NCBI RefSeq assembly: GCF_019431355.1
Contig: NZ_CP080269.1
Coordinates: 4,521,001 to 4,585,000 of the forward strand
DNA from: Paenibacillus sp. R14(2021)
GTDB taxonomy: Bacteria > Bacillota > Bacilli > Paenibacillales > Paenibacillaceae
Direction: 5' to 3'
DNA: 64,000 bases
Positions 1-8,307 of this stretch are shown here, piece after piece. Under the pieces are notes generated by a model. The model had not been told where the DNA came from and made no database searches. It worked only from the letters and a program-made list of their open reading frames with translations. A program made the translations under genes and the position numbers. Positions within the stretch are counted from its first letter, which is position 1; each line of letters opens with the position of its first letter.

Positions 1-949
1 GGTTGACCGCCGCTTCGGAATAGAAGGCGCCGCCGCGCTGCTCCAGCTGCTTCGGCTTCTCGTTCAGCTCCGGATCGCTGTAGAGCCGGAACAGCTCATC
101 CTCGACGCGTTTGACGACAGCTGCGCGGTGGCCATCGCGCAGAAGCGCTTCCTGCTGCTCCGCCAGCATCTCGTCGGTCATGTAGAAGTATTTCAGATAA
201 TAGGACGGCAGCCCGCCGAGCGAGCGGAGGAAATCAGGATTCCAGCCGTTTTGCGGCACGTTTTTGCCGGTAAACCCCGCAGGATTATTCAGCAGCTCCG
301 GAAGCTTGTCTTCGCCGTTCACGTCAACCCGCGTGACCCAGTGCAGATGATTAAGACCGACGAATTCCGTATAAATTTGGGCGGGCGGCGTATTGTACGT
401 CTGCGACAGCCATTTGGTCAAGCCGATGGGAGCATTGCACAATCCGACGCTGCGAACGTTGGTATAGGTATGAATGGCCTCCGTCACCATACCGGCAGGG
501 TTGGTGAAATTGAGCAGCCATGCGTTCGGAGCAAGCTCCTCCATATCGCGGCAAATATCAAGCAGCACCGGGATCGTCCGCAGCGCCTTCATCATGCCTC
601 CGGGGCCGGTCGTTTCCTGCCCGATGACCCCGTATTTGAGCGGGATGGACTCATCGCGGCCGCGGGCTTCCAGCATCCCGACACGCATCTGCGTACTGAT
701 GAAATCGGCATCCCGAATCGCCTCCCTGCGGTCTGTCGTCAGGTGCACGTCAATGGGCAGGCCGGACTGCTCGACCATCCGTTTGGCCAAATTCCCCACG
801 ATGCTCAGCTTATGAAGCCCTGCCTCGATATCGACAAGCCACAGCTCTTTAATCGGCAGCTCCTGATGGAAACGGATAAATCCTTCCACCAGCTCCGGGG
901 TGTACGAGGAACCGCCCCCGATGACGGCAACTTTCAATCCTTTACTCAT
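1..949 (-). CDS. 6-phospho-beta-glucosidase / family 4 glycosidase (3' end outside window)
   Basis: Incomplete minus-strand gene of at least 316 codons that starts at ATG 949 and runs off the left edge. The product opens with a nucleotide-binding loop, GGGSSYTPEL, near residue 11. It then shows NFTNPAG, a CNAPIG cysteine segment and GLNHLHW, which are hallmarks of NAD- and Mn-dependent glycoside hydrolase family 4. Members such as LicH and CelF split 6-phospho-beta-glucosides after PTS uptake. It lies 37 bases downstream of the BadF-type kinase, as the last visible gene of the LacI-kinase-glycosidase operon. The exact substrate cannot be read; the kinase next door suggests a beta-linked glucose or glucosamine oligosaccharide (inference). 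Confidence 0.9.
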   Translation of the reverse strand, partial: MSKGLKVAVIGGGSSYTPELVEGFIRFHQELPIKELWLVDIEAGLHKLSIVGNLAKRMVEQSGLPIDVHLTTDRREAIRDADFISTQMRVGMLEARGRDESIPLKYGVIGQETTGPGGMMKALRTIPVLLDICRDMEELAPNAWLLNFTNPAGMVTEAIHTYTNVRSVGLCNAPIGLTKWLSQTYNTPPAQIYTEFVGLNHLHWVTRVDVNGEDKLPELLNNPAGFTGKNVPQNGWNPDFLRSLGGLPSYYLKYFYMTDEMLAEQQEALLRDGHRAAVVKRVEDELFRLYSDPELNEKPKQLEQRGGAFYSEAAVN

Positions 950-986
950 GCTGGCCACATCCTGTTCTATCGATTTTGGTCAAGGC

Positions 987-1964
987 TTAGATAGCTGCAA
1001 AATCACCAAGCGCCCGCATCCGCTCGCACACCTCAGGCGCAATCGTTCCCCCGTCTGCTTCCATCGCGGACCATACAGCGCCGAAGACAGGATCCACCTT
1101 AAGCAGGGCGACGGAAGCGCCAGGCGCCGCGGCATGCACAAGCTCCTCCAGCGGGCCGCGAATCCAGCCGCCGGTGTCGCCGCGGGTCAGCAAGCTTCCT
1201 GCCAGGACGACGTCGAAGACGTCCTGCGACATGCCAAGCCGTCTCGCGACGGCTGCGGCTGCTTGGCCCAGCTCTGTTCCTTGGCGTCGCAGAATGGCAA
1301 GCGAAGCTGCGTCCCCTATCGCCGCGGCCTCGAACAGCAGCTTAGCGGCGTCGACGGGCACGGTCTTGTTATGGTCGAGGTAATCGTTGAACATCGCCTC
1401 GACGCTGGCATACCCAAGCAGGCGGAGAAGCGGGTCCGTGAGGAGCGTAGGCTCGTCGCGTCCGTCCCAGGCGCGGACGACGGAGCGGAATACCTCAATA
1501 TTGAGCGCGCCGCCGCCGCCGAAATCGCCGTACATATAATTGAAGCCGCCGATCTGCAGATGCTCGCCGAAGCGATTGCGGCCCGCGCAGTTCGTCCCGG
1601 TGCCGCAGATGACGGAAATGCCGTAAGGACGATCTGTGCCCGCGCGAAGTCCGATCATCGTGTCGCAGTCGATGGAATGGCGGGGAAGGCCGATCGCCGC
1701 GACCAAAGGCCGCAGGATGCGGTAATCCGTTTCGCGGTCGGCGCCCGCCAGCCCGAAGTACGCGTGCTGCACGTCGTCATGCTTCACGCCCGCGGACTTC
1801 AGCGCTTCGTTCACGGCGCCGGCCAGATGCCGCTTGGCTTCCGCGGCGTCGATCTGGTGATTGCCGTTGCCGCTCTGGCCTTTGCCAAGCACAAAGCCGT
1901 GCTCGTCGGTCAGCAGCGCATGCGTCTTGCTGCCGCCGCCGTCAATGCCAAGATAATAGGGCAT
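987..1964 (-). CDS. BadF/BadG-family sugar kinase (N-acetylglucosamine kinase-like)
   Basis: Product of 325 aa beginning MPYYLGIDGGGSKTHALLTD. The ATP-binding phosphate-1 loop DGGGSKT is followed by GNHQID, GLAGADRE and a phosphate-2-like CGTGTNCAGR segment. These are typical of ASKHA-fold N-acetylglucosamine or glucosamine kinases of the BadF/BcrA group. The frame is open 25 codons further upstream, but ATG 1964 is preferred because AAGGAG sits ten bases ahead and the family starts here. It lies between the LacI regulator (13-base gap) and the family 4 glycosidase. The likely role is cytosolic phosphorylation of an amino sugar released from an imported oligosaccharide; the sugar is inferred. 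Confidence 0.85.
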   Translation of the reverse strand: MPYYLGIDGGGSKTHALLTDEHGFVLGKGQSGNGNHQIDAAEAKRHLAGAVNEALKSAGVKHDDVQHAYFGLAGADRETDYRILRPLVAAIGLPRHSIDCDTMIGLRAGTDRPYGISVICGTGTNCAGRNRFGEHLQIGGFNYMYGDFGGGGALNIEVFRSVVRAWDGRDEPTLLTDPLLRLLGYASVEAMFNDYLDHNKTVPVDAAKLLFEAAAIGDAASLAILRRQGTELGQAAAAVARRLGMSQDVFDVVLAGSLLTRGDTGGWIRGPLEELVHAAAPGASVALLKVDPVFGAVWSAMEADGGTIAPEVCERMRALGDFAAI

Positions 1965-1977
1965 GTGCTCCAGCTCC

Positions 1978-3000
1978 TTAATTTCTATGGGTATGCGGCC
2001 GGGATGAAGAACGAGGTCCGGCGGTGGTCTGGCGTTCAATAAGCGAGGGCTCCACCCGGACGCCGGAGGCGCGCTTCAAGGTGCCGTCCAGTCGTTTCAG
2101 CAGCATGTCGGCTGCTGCGGCGGCAATGGTATCCGCCGGCTGCCGGATCGTGGTAAGGAAAGGGCGGAGCTGCGAGGCGATCCGCTGGTCGTCGTAGCCG
2201 ATCACGGCCACGTCGCCGGGGACCGCTGCGCCGGCCTCCGTTAAAGCGTTAATGACGCCGGCGGCAATGTAATCGTCCCCTGCAAATACCGCAGTGGGAA
2301 GCTGGTTGGCTTCTGCCCAGCGCTTCGCGGTCTGGTAGCCGAATTCCGTATCGTAATCGCCGGGCGCGAGCTCGAAAGGCTCAAGGCCTGCCTCACGGAG
2401 CGCGAGCAGGAACCCGTCGCGGCGTTCCCGTGTGCTTCGGAAGCATTCGCTGCCGCTGAGATGCGCGATCGAGGTATGTCCGAGCTCGATGAGATGCTTC
2501 GATGCCATATAACCGCCTTTGCTGTTATCAACGTTGACGGCATTGGCATCATGCTCCGGTTGTTGATTGTCGATGAGCACGTAGGGGATATTTCGCCGCT
2601 TGATCTCCATGACGAAGCGGTCCTCCGCGAGAGGTGAGAGCAGGATAATGCCGTCCACCCGGTCCTCTTGAATGAGATAGTGCTCTTCGCCCTGCTCCGT
2701 CTCCGTGGATACCGATAGCGCGAGGAAGTAGCCGTGCGACGATAGGATGCGATTAAGCTCGTTAATGATGGCGTCAAAGAACGAATCCTGCAGCGTGGTC
2801 AGAATGAGGCCGATAATGCCCGTCTTGCCCTTCGCAAGGCTGCGGGCCGCTGCGCTTGGCCGATAGTCCAGCTCTTTCATCGCGGCGAGCACCTTCTGCC
2901 GGTTGCTCTCGCGCACCGATTCCGCGCCGTTCAGCACGCGGGATACCGTGACGACGGACAGTCCTGATTTCTTGGCAACGTCGAAAATACTGATTTTCAT
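1978..3000 (-). CDS. LacI-family transcriptional regulator
   Basis: Product of 340 aa with an N-terminal LacI helix-turn-helix (IFDVAKKSGLSVVTVSRVLN, then the hinge region YRPSAAARSLAKGKTG). A periplasmic-binding-protein-like effector domain follows from about residue 60 (IIGLILTTLQDSFF, VDGIILLSPLAED, FAGDDYIAAGVINAL). It is the first gene of a minus-strand operon with the kinase and the glycosidase, so it probably represses its own operon and is released by the sugar or sugar phosphate. A palindrome of the right type sits inside the promoter at 3039-3067. The start ATG 3000 gives the standard family N-terminus. Confidence 0.93.
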   Translation of the reverse strand: MKISIFDVAKKSGLSVVTVSRVLNGAESVRESNRQKVLAAMKELDYRPSAAARSLAKGKTGIIGLILTTLQDSFFDAIINELNRILSSHGYFLALSVSTETEQGEEHYLIQEDRVDGIILLSPLAEDRFVMEIKRRNIPYVLIDNQQPEHDANAVNVDNSKGGYMASKHLIELGHTSIAHLSGSECFRSTRERRDGFLLALREAGLEPFELAPGDYDTEFGYQTAKRWAEANQLPTAVFAGDDYIAAGVINALTEAGAAVPGDVAVIGYDDQRIASQLRPFLTTIRQPADTIAAAAADMLLKRLDGTLKRASGVRVEPSLIERQTTAGPRSSSRPHTHRN

Positions 3001-3038
3001 GCGAGGGCAGCCTGCTTTCCGATAATGGTAATGGCGTG

Positions 3039-3067
3039 ATCATACTTATAGCGCTTTAACTTTTGAA
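3039..3067 (-). promoter_or_regulatory. Promoter of the LacI-kinase-glycosidase operon with an operator in its spacer
   Basis: Read on the minus strand, TTCAAA (3067-3062) and TATGAT (3044-3039) are separated by exactly 17 bases. The spacer holds TTAAAGCGCTATAA (3059-3046), a 14-base palindrome centred on CG with one mismatched pair, the classic LacI/CcpA operator form. A repressor bound here would block RNA polymerase, so autorepression by the adjacent LacI protein is the natural reading (inference). Confidence 0.65.
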
Positions 3068-3299
3068 GAAAAGCATTCCGGATTAATCAAAAGTATGGAT
3101 GCCTTGCGGACCGTTCGTCTTGGCATAGCGATATTACAATACAGCGGTCAGGCATATGATTGTATAGGTGATAGATAGTGAAACATATCTCCACGCTGAA
3201 GCTAGGCGACGGATCGAAGCTATCCGATCTAATGGCCTTTGGCAGGGTCATCATCTGATGTGAAAACGACAAACAAAAAGGATTCATATTCAACTAAAA

Positions 3300-3313
3300 T
3301 TAAACCGCTTTAA
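3300..3313. promoter_or_regulatory. Second LacI-type operator
   Basis: TTAAACCGCTTTAA is a CG-centred palindrome with six of seven pairs matching. It lies 254 bases (centre to centre) from the operator in the promoter. The two sites share a 16-base identity, CGCTTTAACTTTTGAA, at 3052-3067 and 3306-3321, which includes the -35-like element. It may be an auxiliary operator for DNA looping or part of a second leftward promoter. The rest of 3068-3444 holds no convincing gene; a TATAAT at 3407-3412 could serve the rightward zinc-ribbon gene. Confidence 0.5.
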
Positions 3314-3444
3314 CTTTTGAACTTAAATCTATCTTAACCGGACGCGGATTGATGCGCAACTGTATAAGCGCCGCGTTTACGATATACAGGCCTTCCGCTC
3401 ATGCTCTATAATGAACGTAAACGATTACGAGAGGGGACAGTGGA

Positions 3445-3711
3445 ATGATCGCGAACGCGTATAAGAACTGCCAAAGCTGCGGCATGCCGATTGCGAAAGG
3501 CGATAAGAACGGTACGGAAGCGAACGGCTCGAAAAGCATGAAATACTGCAGCCACTGTTACGTGAACGGCAGCTTCACGCTGCCTGAGCTGACGGCGGAA
3601 GGGATGAAGGAACGGGTCAAAGAGAAGCTCGTAAGCATGGGTTTTCCGAAATTCACGACAGGCTTGTTCACGCGAGGCATCCCCAAGCTGGAACGCTGGA
3701 AGAACCGCTAG
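3445..3711 (+). CDS. Small zinc-ribbon protein
   Basis: Product of 88 aa. Two cysteine pairs, CQSCGMP near residue 9 and YCSHCYVNG near residue 34, form a putative four-cysteine zinc ribbon. The C-terminal half carries MKERVKEKLVSMGFPKF and a PKLERWK ending, as in the family annotated as putative zinc ribbon domain (PF12674 type). Its function is unknown. The start ATG 3445 has GAGAGGGG upstream. It is a single-gene unit closed by a strong terminator at 3722-3763, and it is transcribed divergently from the LacI operon. Confidence 0.85.
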   Translation: MIANAYKNCQSCGMPIAKGDKNGTEANGSKSMKYCSHCYVNGSFTLPELTAEGMKERVKEKLVSMGFPKFTTGLFTRGIPKLERWKNR

Positions 3712-3721
3712 TCACGACAAA

Positions 3722-3763
3722 ACGCCGCCATCGCCACATCGCAGTGGCGATGGCGGCGTTTTT
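3722..3763 (+). terminator. Rho-independent terminator after the zinc-ribbon gene
   Basis: A perfect 16-base stem (3722-3737 with 3744-3759) with a six-base loop is followed by a run of T residues. Confidence 0.93.
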
Positions 3764-3951
3764 GCGTCCTTGTTTTGCTTGGCGTGTTCCCATAACCTTA
3801 CATCGCATGGTCGCCCACGAGCGGCTGCTCCGGTGAACCTGCAGCGGGCTTAACAGGACGTGTGTACCAGCCGGGTCCTGCGATGATCCCAGTTTTGCAA
3901 CGGATCCGGTTGTAGTGGTATGGTGTAAAGAGCAATCCTAGGAGGAAGATC

Positions 3952-5211
3952 ATGGCGAAGGAATCTAAGAAAAACAGGCAAATCGCGAATATATCGCTCG
4001 GTGTGATGGCTGCGGGCTTCGCGGCGACGATTCCGTTCCGTACGGGAGGGCTCGGACTGCTGCATGCGGGGTTTGAGGCCGGCGTCATTGGCGGACTCGC
4101 GGACTGGTTCGCCGTAACGGCGTTATTCCGCCATCCGCTCGGCATCCCTATACCGCATACGGCACTCCTGCCGCGCAACCGGAAGAAAATGTCGGAGGGC
4201 ATCGTGCGCGTTCTGGAAGACCGTCTGCTTGCCAAAGAGAGCATGATCGAGAAGCTGACGCAGATCGAGCTGGCCAAGCAGCTGCTGCCCGCCGTTCGAA
4301 GCGCCTTGCATTCAGCCGTCCACAGCGAGCGTCTGCCCCATCTGCTGACAAGCGTACTGCGCAGCGTAGATGCGGAGAAGATCGTGCCGATGCTGTCCGG
4401 CGAGATCCGTGCTGCGGCGAAGCGGATCGACCTTGAAGCCGTGCTGCGCGGGTTTCTGCGCAAAGCCGCCGAGAACGGCACGGACGAGCGCATGCTGGAT
4501 CTGCTGCTGGAGCGCGCCGAGACTTGGGTGAGCACGGAAGGGATGCGCCGCGAGCTGGGCAACGCAGTCATGAACCTCGTTAAAGGGCTGAACGTCGGCG
4601 GGCTGATGTCGTTCGCGATCAATGCCTTCATCGGTTATTTGGACGAGGATAAGCTCGGAACGATGCTGCAGTCCTTTATTTTAACCAAAATTCACGAGCT
4701 GAAGGTACCGGATACGCAGCGCCGCATGCTCGTCATGGATAAGCTGCGGGAGTCGCTCGAGCTTCTTATTACCAGGCTCTCGGAATCCGGGCAGCTGGAC
4801 GTTATTCGCGATGAATTGCTGCAAGCCTTTGATATCGACGGCGAGCTGACGAAGCTGTTCGAGCACTTGCGCGAGAAGGGAATTGCATTCCTTCATTCGG
4901 AGGACTTTGCAGCTAAGGCATGGCCGTTTCTGGAGCGCTTCCTGAATCGGATGGAGGAGAATGAAGCGCTCATCGCGGATGCCGAGCAATGGCTCAAGGG
5001 ACAGGCGGCCGGCTTGATCGAACGCAATCACGCCAAGATCGGCGCCTTCGTGAAGGAGAATCTCGATCGGCTGGATAACGATCAGCTCGTGGAATTAATT
5101 GAAGACAAGGTAGGCCAGGATCTGCAGTGGATTCGCGTGAACGGCGCGGTCTGCGGCTTTCTCATCGGTCTGGTGCTACGCGGCATCGAAATGATCTCCG
5201 GCTACATCTGA
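3952..5211 (+). CDS. DUF445 family membrane-associated protein
   Basis: Product of 419 aa. After a basic N-terminus come a hydrophobic segment (ISLGVMAAGFAATIPF) and a glycine-rich stretch (GLLHAGFEAGVIGGLADWFA) with AVTALFRHPLGIPIPHTALLPRN. This is the signature of the DUF445 family (YjiN/YheB-like). A long helical middle follows, and a second hydrophobic segment ends the protein (GAVCGFLIGLVLRGIEMI). The topology, with both ends in the membrane and a helical body between, is typical. The biochemical role is not known. AGGAGGAAGATC precedes ATG 3952. No partner genes lie nearby; the next gene is 611 bases away behind its own riboswitch. Confidence 0.88.
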   Translation: MAKESKKNRQIANISLGVMAAGFAATIPFRTGGLGLLHAGFEAGVIGGLADWFAVTALFRHPLGIPIPHTALLPRNRKKMSEGIVRVLEDRLLAKESMIEKLTQIELAKQLLPAVRSALHSAVHSERLPHLLTSVLRSVDAEKIVPMLSGEIRAAAKRIDLEAVLRGFLRKAAENGTDERMLDLLLERAETWVSTEGMRRELGNAVMNLVKGLNVGGLMSFAINAFIGYLDEDKLGTMLQSFILTKIHELKVPDTQRRMLVMDKLRESLELLITRLSESGQLDVIRDELLQAFDIDGELTKLFEHLREKGIAFLHSEDFAAKAWPFLERFLNRMEENEALIADAEQWLKGQAAGLIERNHAKIGAFVKENLDRLDNDQLVELIEDKVGQDLQWIRVNGAVCGFLIGLVLRGIEMISGYI

Positions 5212-5470
5212 GCGTCTGCAGGCGCGGGTCATGCTTCTGTATCAGCCCGCTTATGTCCTGGAATCCAGTAAATCCGCTCTTTTCCCTATTTGCGAGAAAC
5301 AGCCATATAGTGAGGTAGAGCGAGATTGCTGGCGAATACCTGGGTTGTAAGCGTTATTATCGCAGGGGTTGATCGAAAACGAGAACGGAGCGTACATAGG
5401 TTTCCTTTACAAAAGGCAGTCGCAAGCGTAACATACGAGTCATGCTTAAACTTAAACGACGTAATTGATT

Positions 5471-5645
5471 ACGCTGAATTCTCACTTAATTGAGAATCGG
5501 GGGAACCATTGAATGCCAGGCATACGGCCGGTAACAGGTACGGAATGCTTGCCATTAGGGGTGAATCTTGAGCCTTGCTCAAGTAGGGCAACTCTCATGC
5601 CCGAATCCGACAGCTAACCTCGTAAGCGAACCGGGAGAGGCGACG
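5471..5645 (+). promoter_or_regulatory. c-di-AMP riboswitch (ydaO/yuaA type)
   Basis: The leader contains the conserved ydaO-yuaA blocks in order. These are a stem ending in GAGAATCGGGGGAACC (5492-5507), AGGGGTGAATC, TAGGGCAACT then ATGCCCGAATCCG, ACAGCTAACCTCGTAAGCG, and GGGAGAGGC near 5634-5642. They closely match the c-di-AMP aptamer known upstream of potassium transport genes in Bacillus. Known members switch off transcription when c-di-AMP binds. A terminator follows at 5686-5742, consistent with that design. Upstream, 5212-5470 contains no gene; TTGATC (5369) and TACATA (5393) may be the promoter. Confidence 0.9.
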
Positions 5646-5685
5646 AATTGTGCGTGCAAATAGACACTTCATCATAGATGTGCCT

Positions 5686-5742
5686 AGAAGCCGCGAGAGG
5701 CGTTCCTCTGTTTAGAGGCAGTCTTTTGCAGGCTTCTTTTTT
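5686..5742 (+). terminator. Terminator in the riboswitch expression platform
   Basis: AGAAGCC (5686-5692) pairs with GGCTTCT (5731-5737), followed by a T run to 5742. An inner hairpin, CCTCT-GTTT-AGAGG, lies at 5705-5718. It sits about 80 bases before the KdpD-like start codon, as expected for a riboswitch-controlled terminator. Confidence 0.8.
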
Positions 5743-5822
5743 GATGTTCATTTTCGGTATGCGTATAAGTTAGAGGCGAACTAGTAAATTTATAGATACA
5801 AGCAGGAAAAGGGGGCGTTGTT

Positions 5823-8165
5823 ATGGCCGGTTACCGCCGTAAAACTCCGGAGGAATTGCTGTTATCCATTTCTAAAATCCATCGCGGTCGACTTAAAATC
5901 TACATCGGCGCCGTCAGCGGCTCCGGGAAAACCTATCATATGCTGCGCGAAGGCCAGGCGCTCAAGCAGCAGGGGATCGAGGTCGTCGTCTGTGCCGTAT
6001 CGACGATGCGCCGTCCGGAAACCGTGGAGCAGCTCGCGGACTTGGAGCGTATTCCGAGCATCCACTGGATGAAAGGCGACGTCGAGAAGAAGGATTTGAA
6101 TTTGGATGCCATCGTAGAACGCAATCCCGAGGTGCTGCTGGTGGATTCACTGGCGCATGAGAACCGCCCCAATGCCCGGTTTGCAACACGGCTGGAGGAT
6201 ATTCGCTTCCTGCTCAGCAAAGGAATAAGTGTTATTACGACCGTCAACGTCTACGAGCTTGAAGGTGTGACGGAGCAGGCTCAGAAGCTGACAGGCATCT
6301 CGGCGGAATGCACGGTGCCGGCGGATTTGCTGGAGCTTGCGGACGAGGTGCGTCTAATCGACGTATCGCCTGAGACGATTCTGAACCGTTTGAACGAAGG
6401 CCGGCTGAATAACATTAAAGATCCTGAGTTGTTGAAGCGAGGGAACGTCGGCAAGTTGCGTGAATTGACGCTTCGCTTAGTTGCCGAGGGCGTCAACGAG
6501 TCGCTGGAGAAATACCGCGCGGAGCAGGGGTTCATCGGTCCTTCCGGGGCGTCGGAACGGATTCTTGTCGCCGCACAGTATCATATCAACGGTTCGATCT
6601 ATATTAGGCGCGGCCAGCAAATCGCCAAGCGGCTCGGCGGCGATCTGCAGGTTGTCGTCTTCGACGATGCTTCCCAGGAGCCGACCAAGGAGCGGGATGC
6701 ATTCAAGAAATCCATCCTGAAGCTGGTAGAAAAGGTCGGCGCGGGCTTCCGTGAAATTTCGATTACGAACCGCCGCCAGGTTCCTCGCGCGCTCATCCGC
6801 TACGCGATGCTCATTAACGCGACGCGTATTGTTATGGGACATTCCAAGCAGACGCGTGCGGAGGAGCTGCGGCAGGGCTCGATCGGCCGGAGCGTCTTGA
6901 AGCAGTCGCGCAACATCGACGTGTACTTCATGGCCGACCGTGCGGAGCACGAAGGCGAACGGGTGCTGGAGACGAAGCGTTCGGCGCCTAAGCCTCCCTC
7001 CGAGCCGTATCGCCGTTTGAGCACGCAGGAAGTGGAGAAGAAGATCGAGCGGATCCGCCGCGGCACGTTCAAGGTGTATATCGGAGCAGCGCCGGGGGCC
7101 GGCAAGACGTATATGATGCTGCGCGAAGGCAATGACTTGCTGCGCAAAGATATCGACGTCGTGATCGGCTTTGTCGAGACGCATGGACGTCCAGGCACGG
7201 AGGCGCAGCTCGGTCAGCTGAAGCTCGTCCCTCGAATGGTCATCCAAGACCATGGGAAATCCAGCGAGGAGATGGATGTCGCCGCTATCATTGCTCGCAA
7301 TCCGGAGGTCGTGCTGATTGACGAGCTCGCGCATGCGAATGCGCCGGGCAGCCGGAACAAACGCCGCTACGAGGATATTCAGGAAATTCTGAACGCCGGT
7401 ATTTCCGTTATTTCCACGCTGAACGTGCAGCATTTGGAGAGCCTGAAGGACTCCGTGGAGAAAATAACGGGCTGCACGGTTGCCGAAACCGTGCCGGATA
7501 ATTTCCTTCGTCTGGCTGATGAGATGGAGCTGATCGACGTTGCTCCGGGCGCATTGCAGGAACGGATGCGGGAAGGCAGCATCTATAAGAGCGAGGACGT
7601 GGAAGGGGCACTCGCCGGTTTCTTCAAAACAGGCAACCTCATTGCGCTTCGCGAGCTCGCCCTGCGAGAGATTGCCGACGATGTGGATGAGCGGCTCGAA
7701 GCATGGGAACGGAACGGCTCCCTGCGGGGACCGTGGCGTAGGCACGAATCGATCTTCGTCGCAGTTACCGCAAGCATGAATGCGGAGCGTCTGATCCGCC
7801 GCGGCTTCCGGATTGCCTATCGGCTGAAAGCCGACTGGCATGTGCATTACGTGCAGGAGCACGGCAATCACTCGGAGGAGCATCGCAAGCGGATTGCGGA
7901 GATCAAGGAGCTGGTCGAACGTCTCGGCGGTACGTTTGAGGCGGAGGCAGGCGTTTCCGAGCAGAAGGTACCGGAAGCATTACTTGCGAAAGCCAATGCG
8001 CTCAAGAGCACCCAAATTATTTTGGGTCAATGCGGCCGCAGCTTCTGGAGTAAATTGACGCACAAGCCTGTCATCGAAACGCTGCTGCGGGAAGGCCGCC
8101 ATATGGATATTCTCGTCGTGGCGGATTTCAACCCCAATATGGCGCTTGGCGAAGAGGATGAGTAG
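5823..8165 (+). CDS. Tandem KdpD sensor-domain protein without histidine kinase
   Basis: Product of 780 aa composed of two consecutive KdpD N-terminal modules, each a KdpD P-loop domain followed by a universal-stress-protein-like domain. Copy 1: Walker A GAVSGSGKT at 29-37 and Walker B VLLVDSLAH ending at 112. Copy 2: Walker A GAAPGAGKT at 421-429 and Walker B VVLIDELAH ending at 504. Copy 1 has D108-S109 where copy 2 has the usual D500-E501, so copy 1 may bind but not hydrolyse ATP. No transmembrane, GAF or kinase part of canonical KdpD is present, and no kdpABC or kdpE lies nearby. USP domains of some KdpD proteins bind c-di-AMP, which fits the riboswitch upstream. The likely job is cytosolic potassium or c-di-AMP sensing, but the output is unknown. 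Confidence 0.9.
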   Translation: MAGYRRKTPEELLLSISKIHRGRLKIYIGAVSGSGKTYHMLREGQALKQQGIEVVVCAVSTMRRPETVEQLADLERIPSIHWMKGDVEKKDLNLDAIVERNPEVLLVDSLAHENRPNARFATRLEDIRFLLSKGISVITTVNVYELEGVTEQAQKLTGISAECTVPADLLELADEVRLIDVSPETILNRLNEGRLNNIKDPELLKRGNVGKLRELTLRLVAEGVNESLEKYRAEQGFIGPSGASERILVAAQYHINGSIYIRRGQQIAKRLGGDLQVVVFDDASQEPTKERDAFKKSILKLVEKVGAGFREISITNRRQVPRALIRYAMLINATRIVMGHSKQTRAEELRQGSIGRSVLKQSRNIDVYFMADRAEHEGERVLETKRSAPKPPSEPYRRLSTQEVEKKIERIRRGTFKVYIGAAPGAGKTYMMLREGNDLLRKDIDVVIGFVETHGRPGTEAQLGQLKLVPRMVIQDHGKSSEEMDVAAIIARNPEVVLIDELAHANAPGSRNKRRYEDIQEILNAGISVISTLNVQHLESLKDSVEKITGCTVAETVPDNFLRLADEMELIDVAPGALQERMREGSIYKSEDVEGALAGFFKTGNLIALRELALREIADDVDERLEAWERNGSLRGPWRRHESIFVAVTASMNAERLIRRGFRIAYRLKADWHVHYVQEHGNHSEEHRKRIAEIKELVERLGGTFEAEAGVSEQKVPEALLAKANALKSTQIILGQCGRSFWSKLTHKPVIETLLREGRHMDILVVADFNPNMALGEEDE

Positions 8166-8243
8166 CCAATTGTCGTTTAAAGGGAGAAAATATATCGGAA
8201 TTTGGTAATATGTGATAAAAGATGACATATTTAAATATTTAAA

Positions 8244-8272
8244 TTGAATCCCCCTCGTATTCCTGATAGAAT
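8244..8272 (+). promoter_or_regulatory. Sigma-A promoter of the amino acid ABC importer
   Basis: TTGAAT (8244-8249) and TAGAAT (8267-8272) are separated by 17 bases, 36 bases before the start codon. CCCCCTC at 8250-8256 can pair with GAGGGGG at 8294-8300, the ribosome binding site. Confidence 0.65.
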
Positions 8273-8307
8273 CTTCATAGATTATTATTGATTGAGGGGG
8301 AAACAAG

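Noticed and set aside
128-994. Plus-strand open frame of 288 codons at the left edge
   Set aside because: It is antisense to the family 4 glycosidase, whose protein motifs are unmistakable on the minus strand.
900-2042. Plus-strand frame of 380 codons
   Set aside because: Antisense shadow of the BadF-type kinase gene; no protein family and no ribosome binding site.
3087-3293. Minus-strand frame of 68 codons between LacI and the zinc-ribbon gene
   Set aside because: No ribosome binding site, no family, and the region holds operator sequences.
5341-5360. Possible CcpA cre site (TTGTAAGCGTTATTA)
   Set aside because: Only the left half matches the cre consensus, and the position upstream of a riboswitch gives no support.
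6477-7883. Minus-strand frame of 468 codons inside the KdpD-like gene
   Set aside because: GC-rich shadow frame; the plus strand encodes clear tandem KdpD domains.
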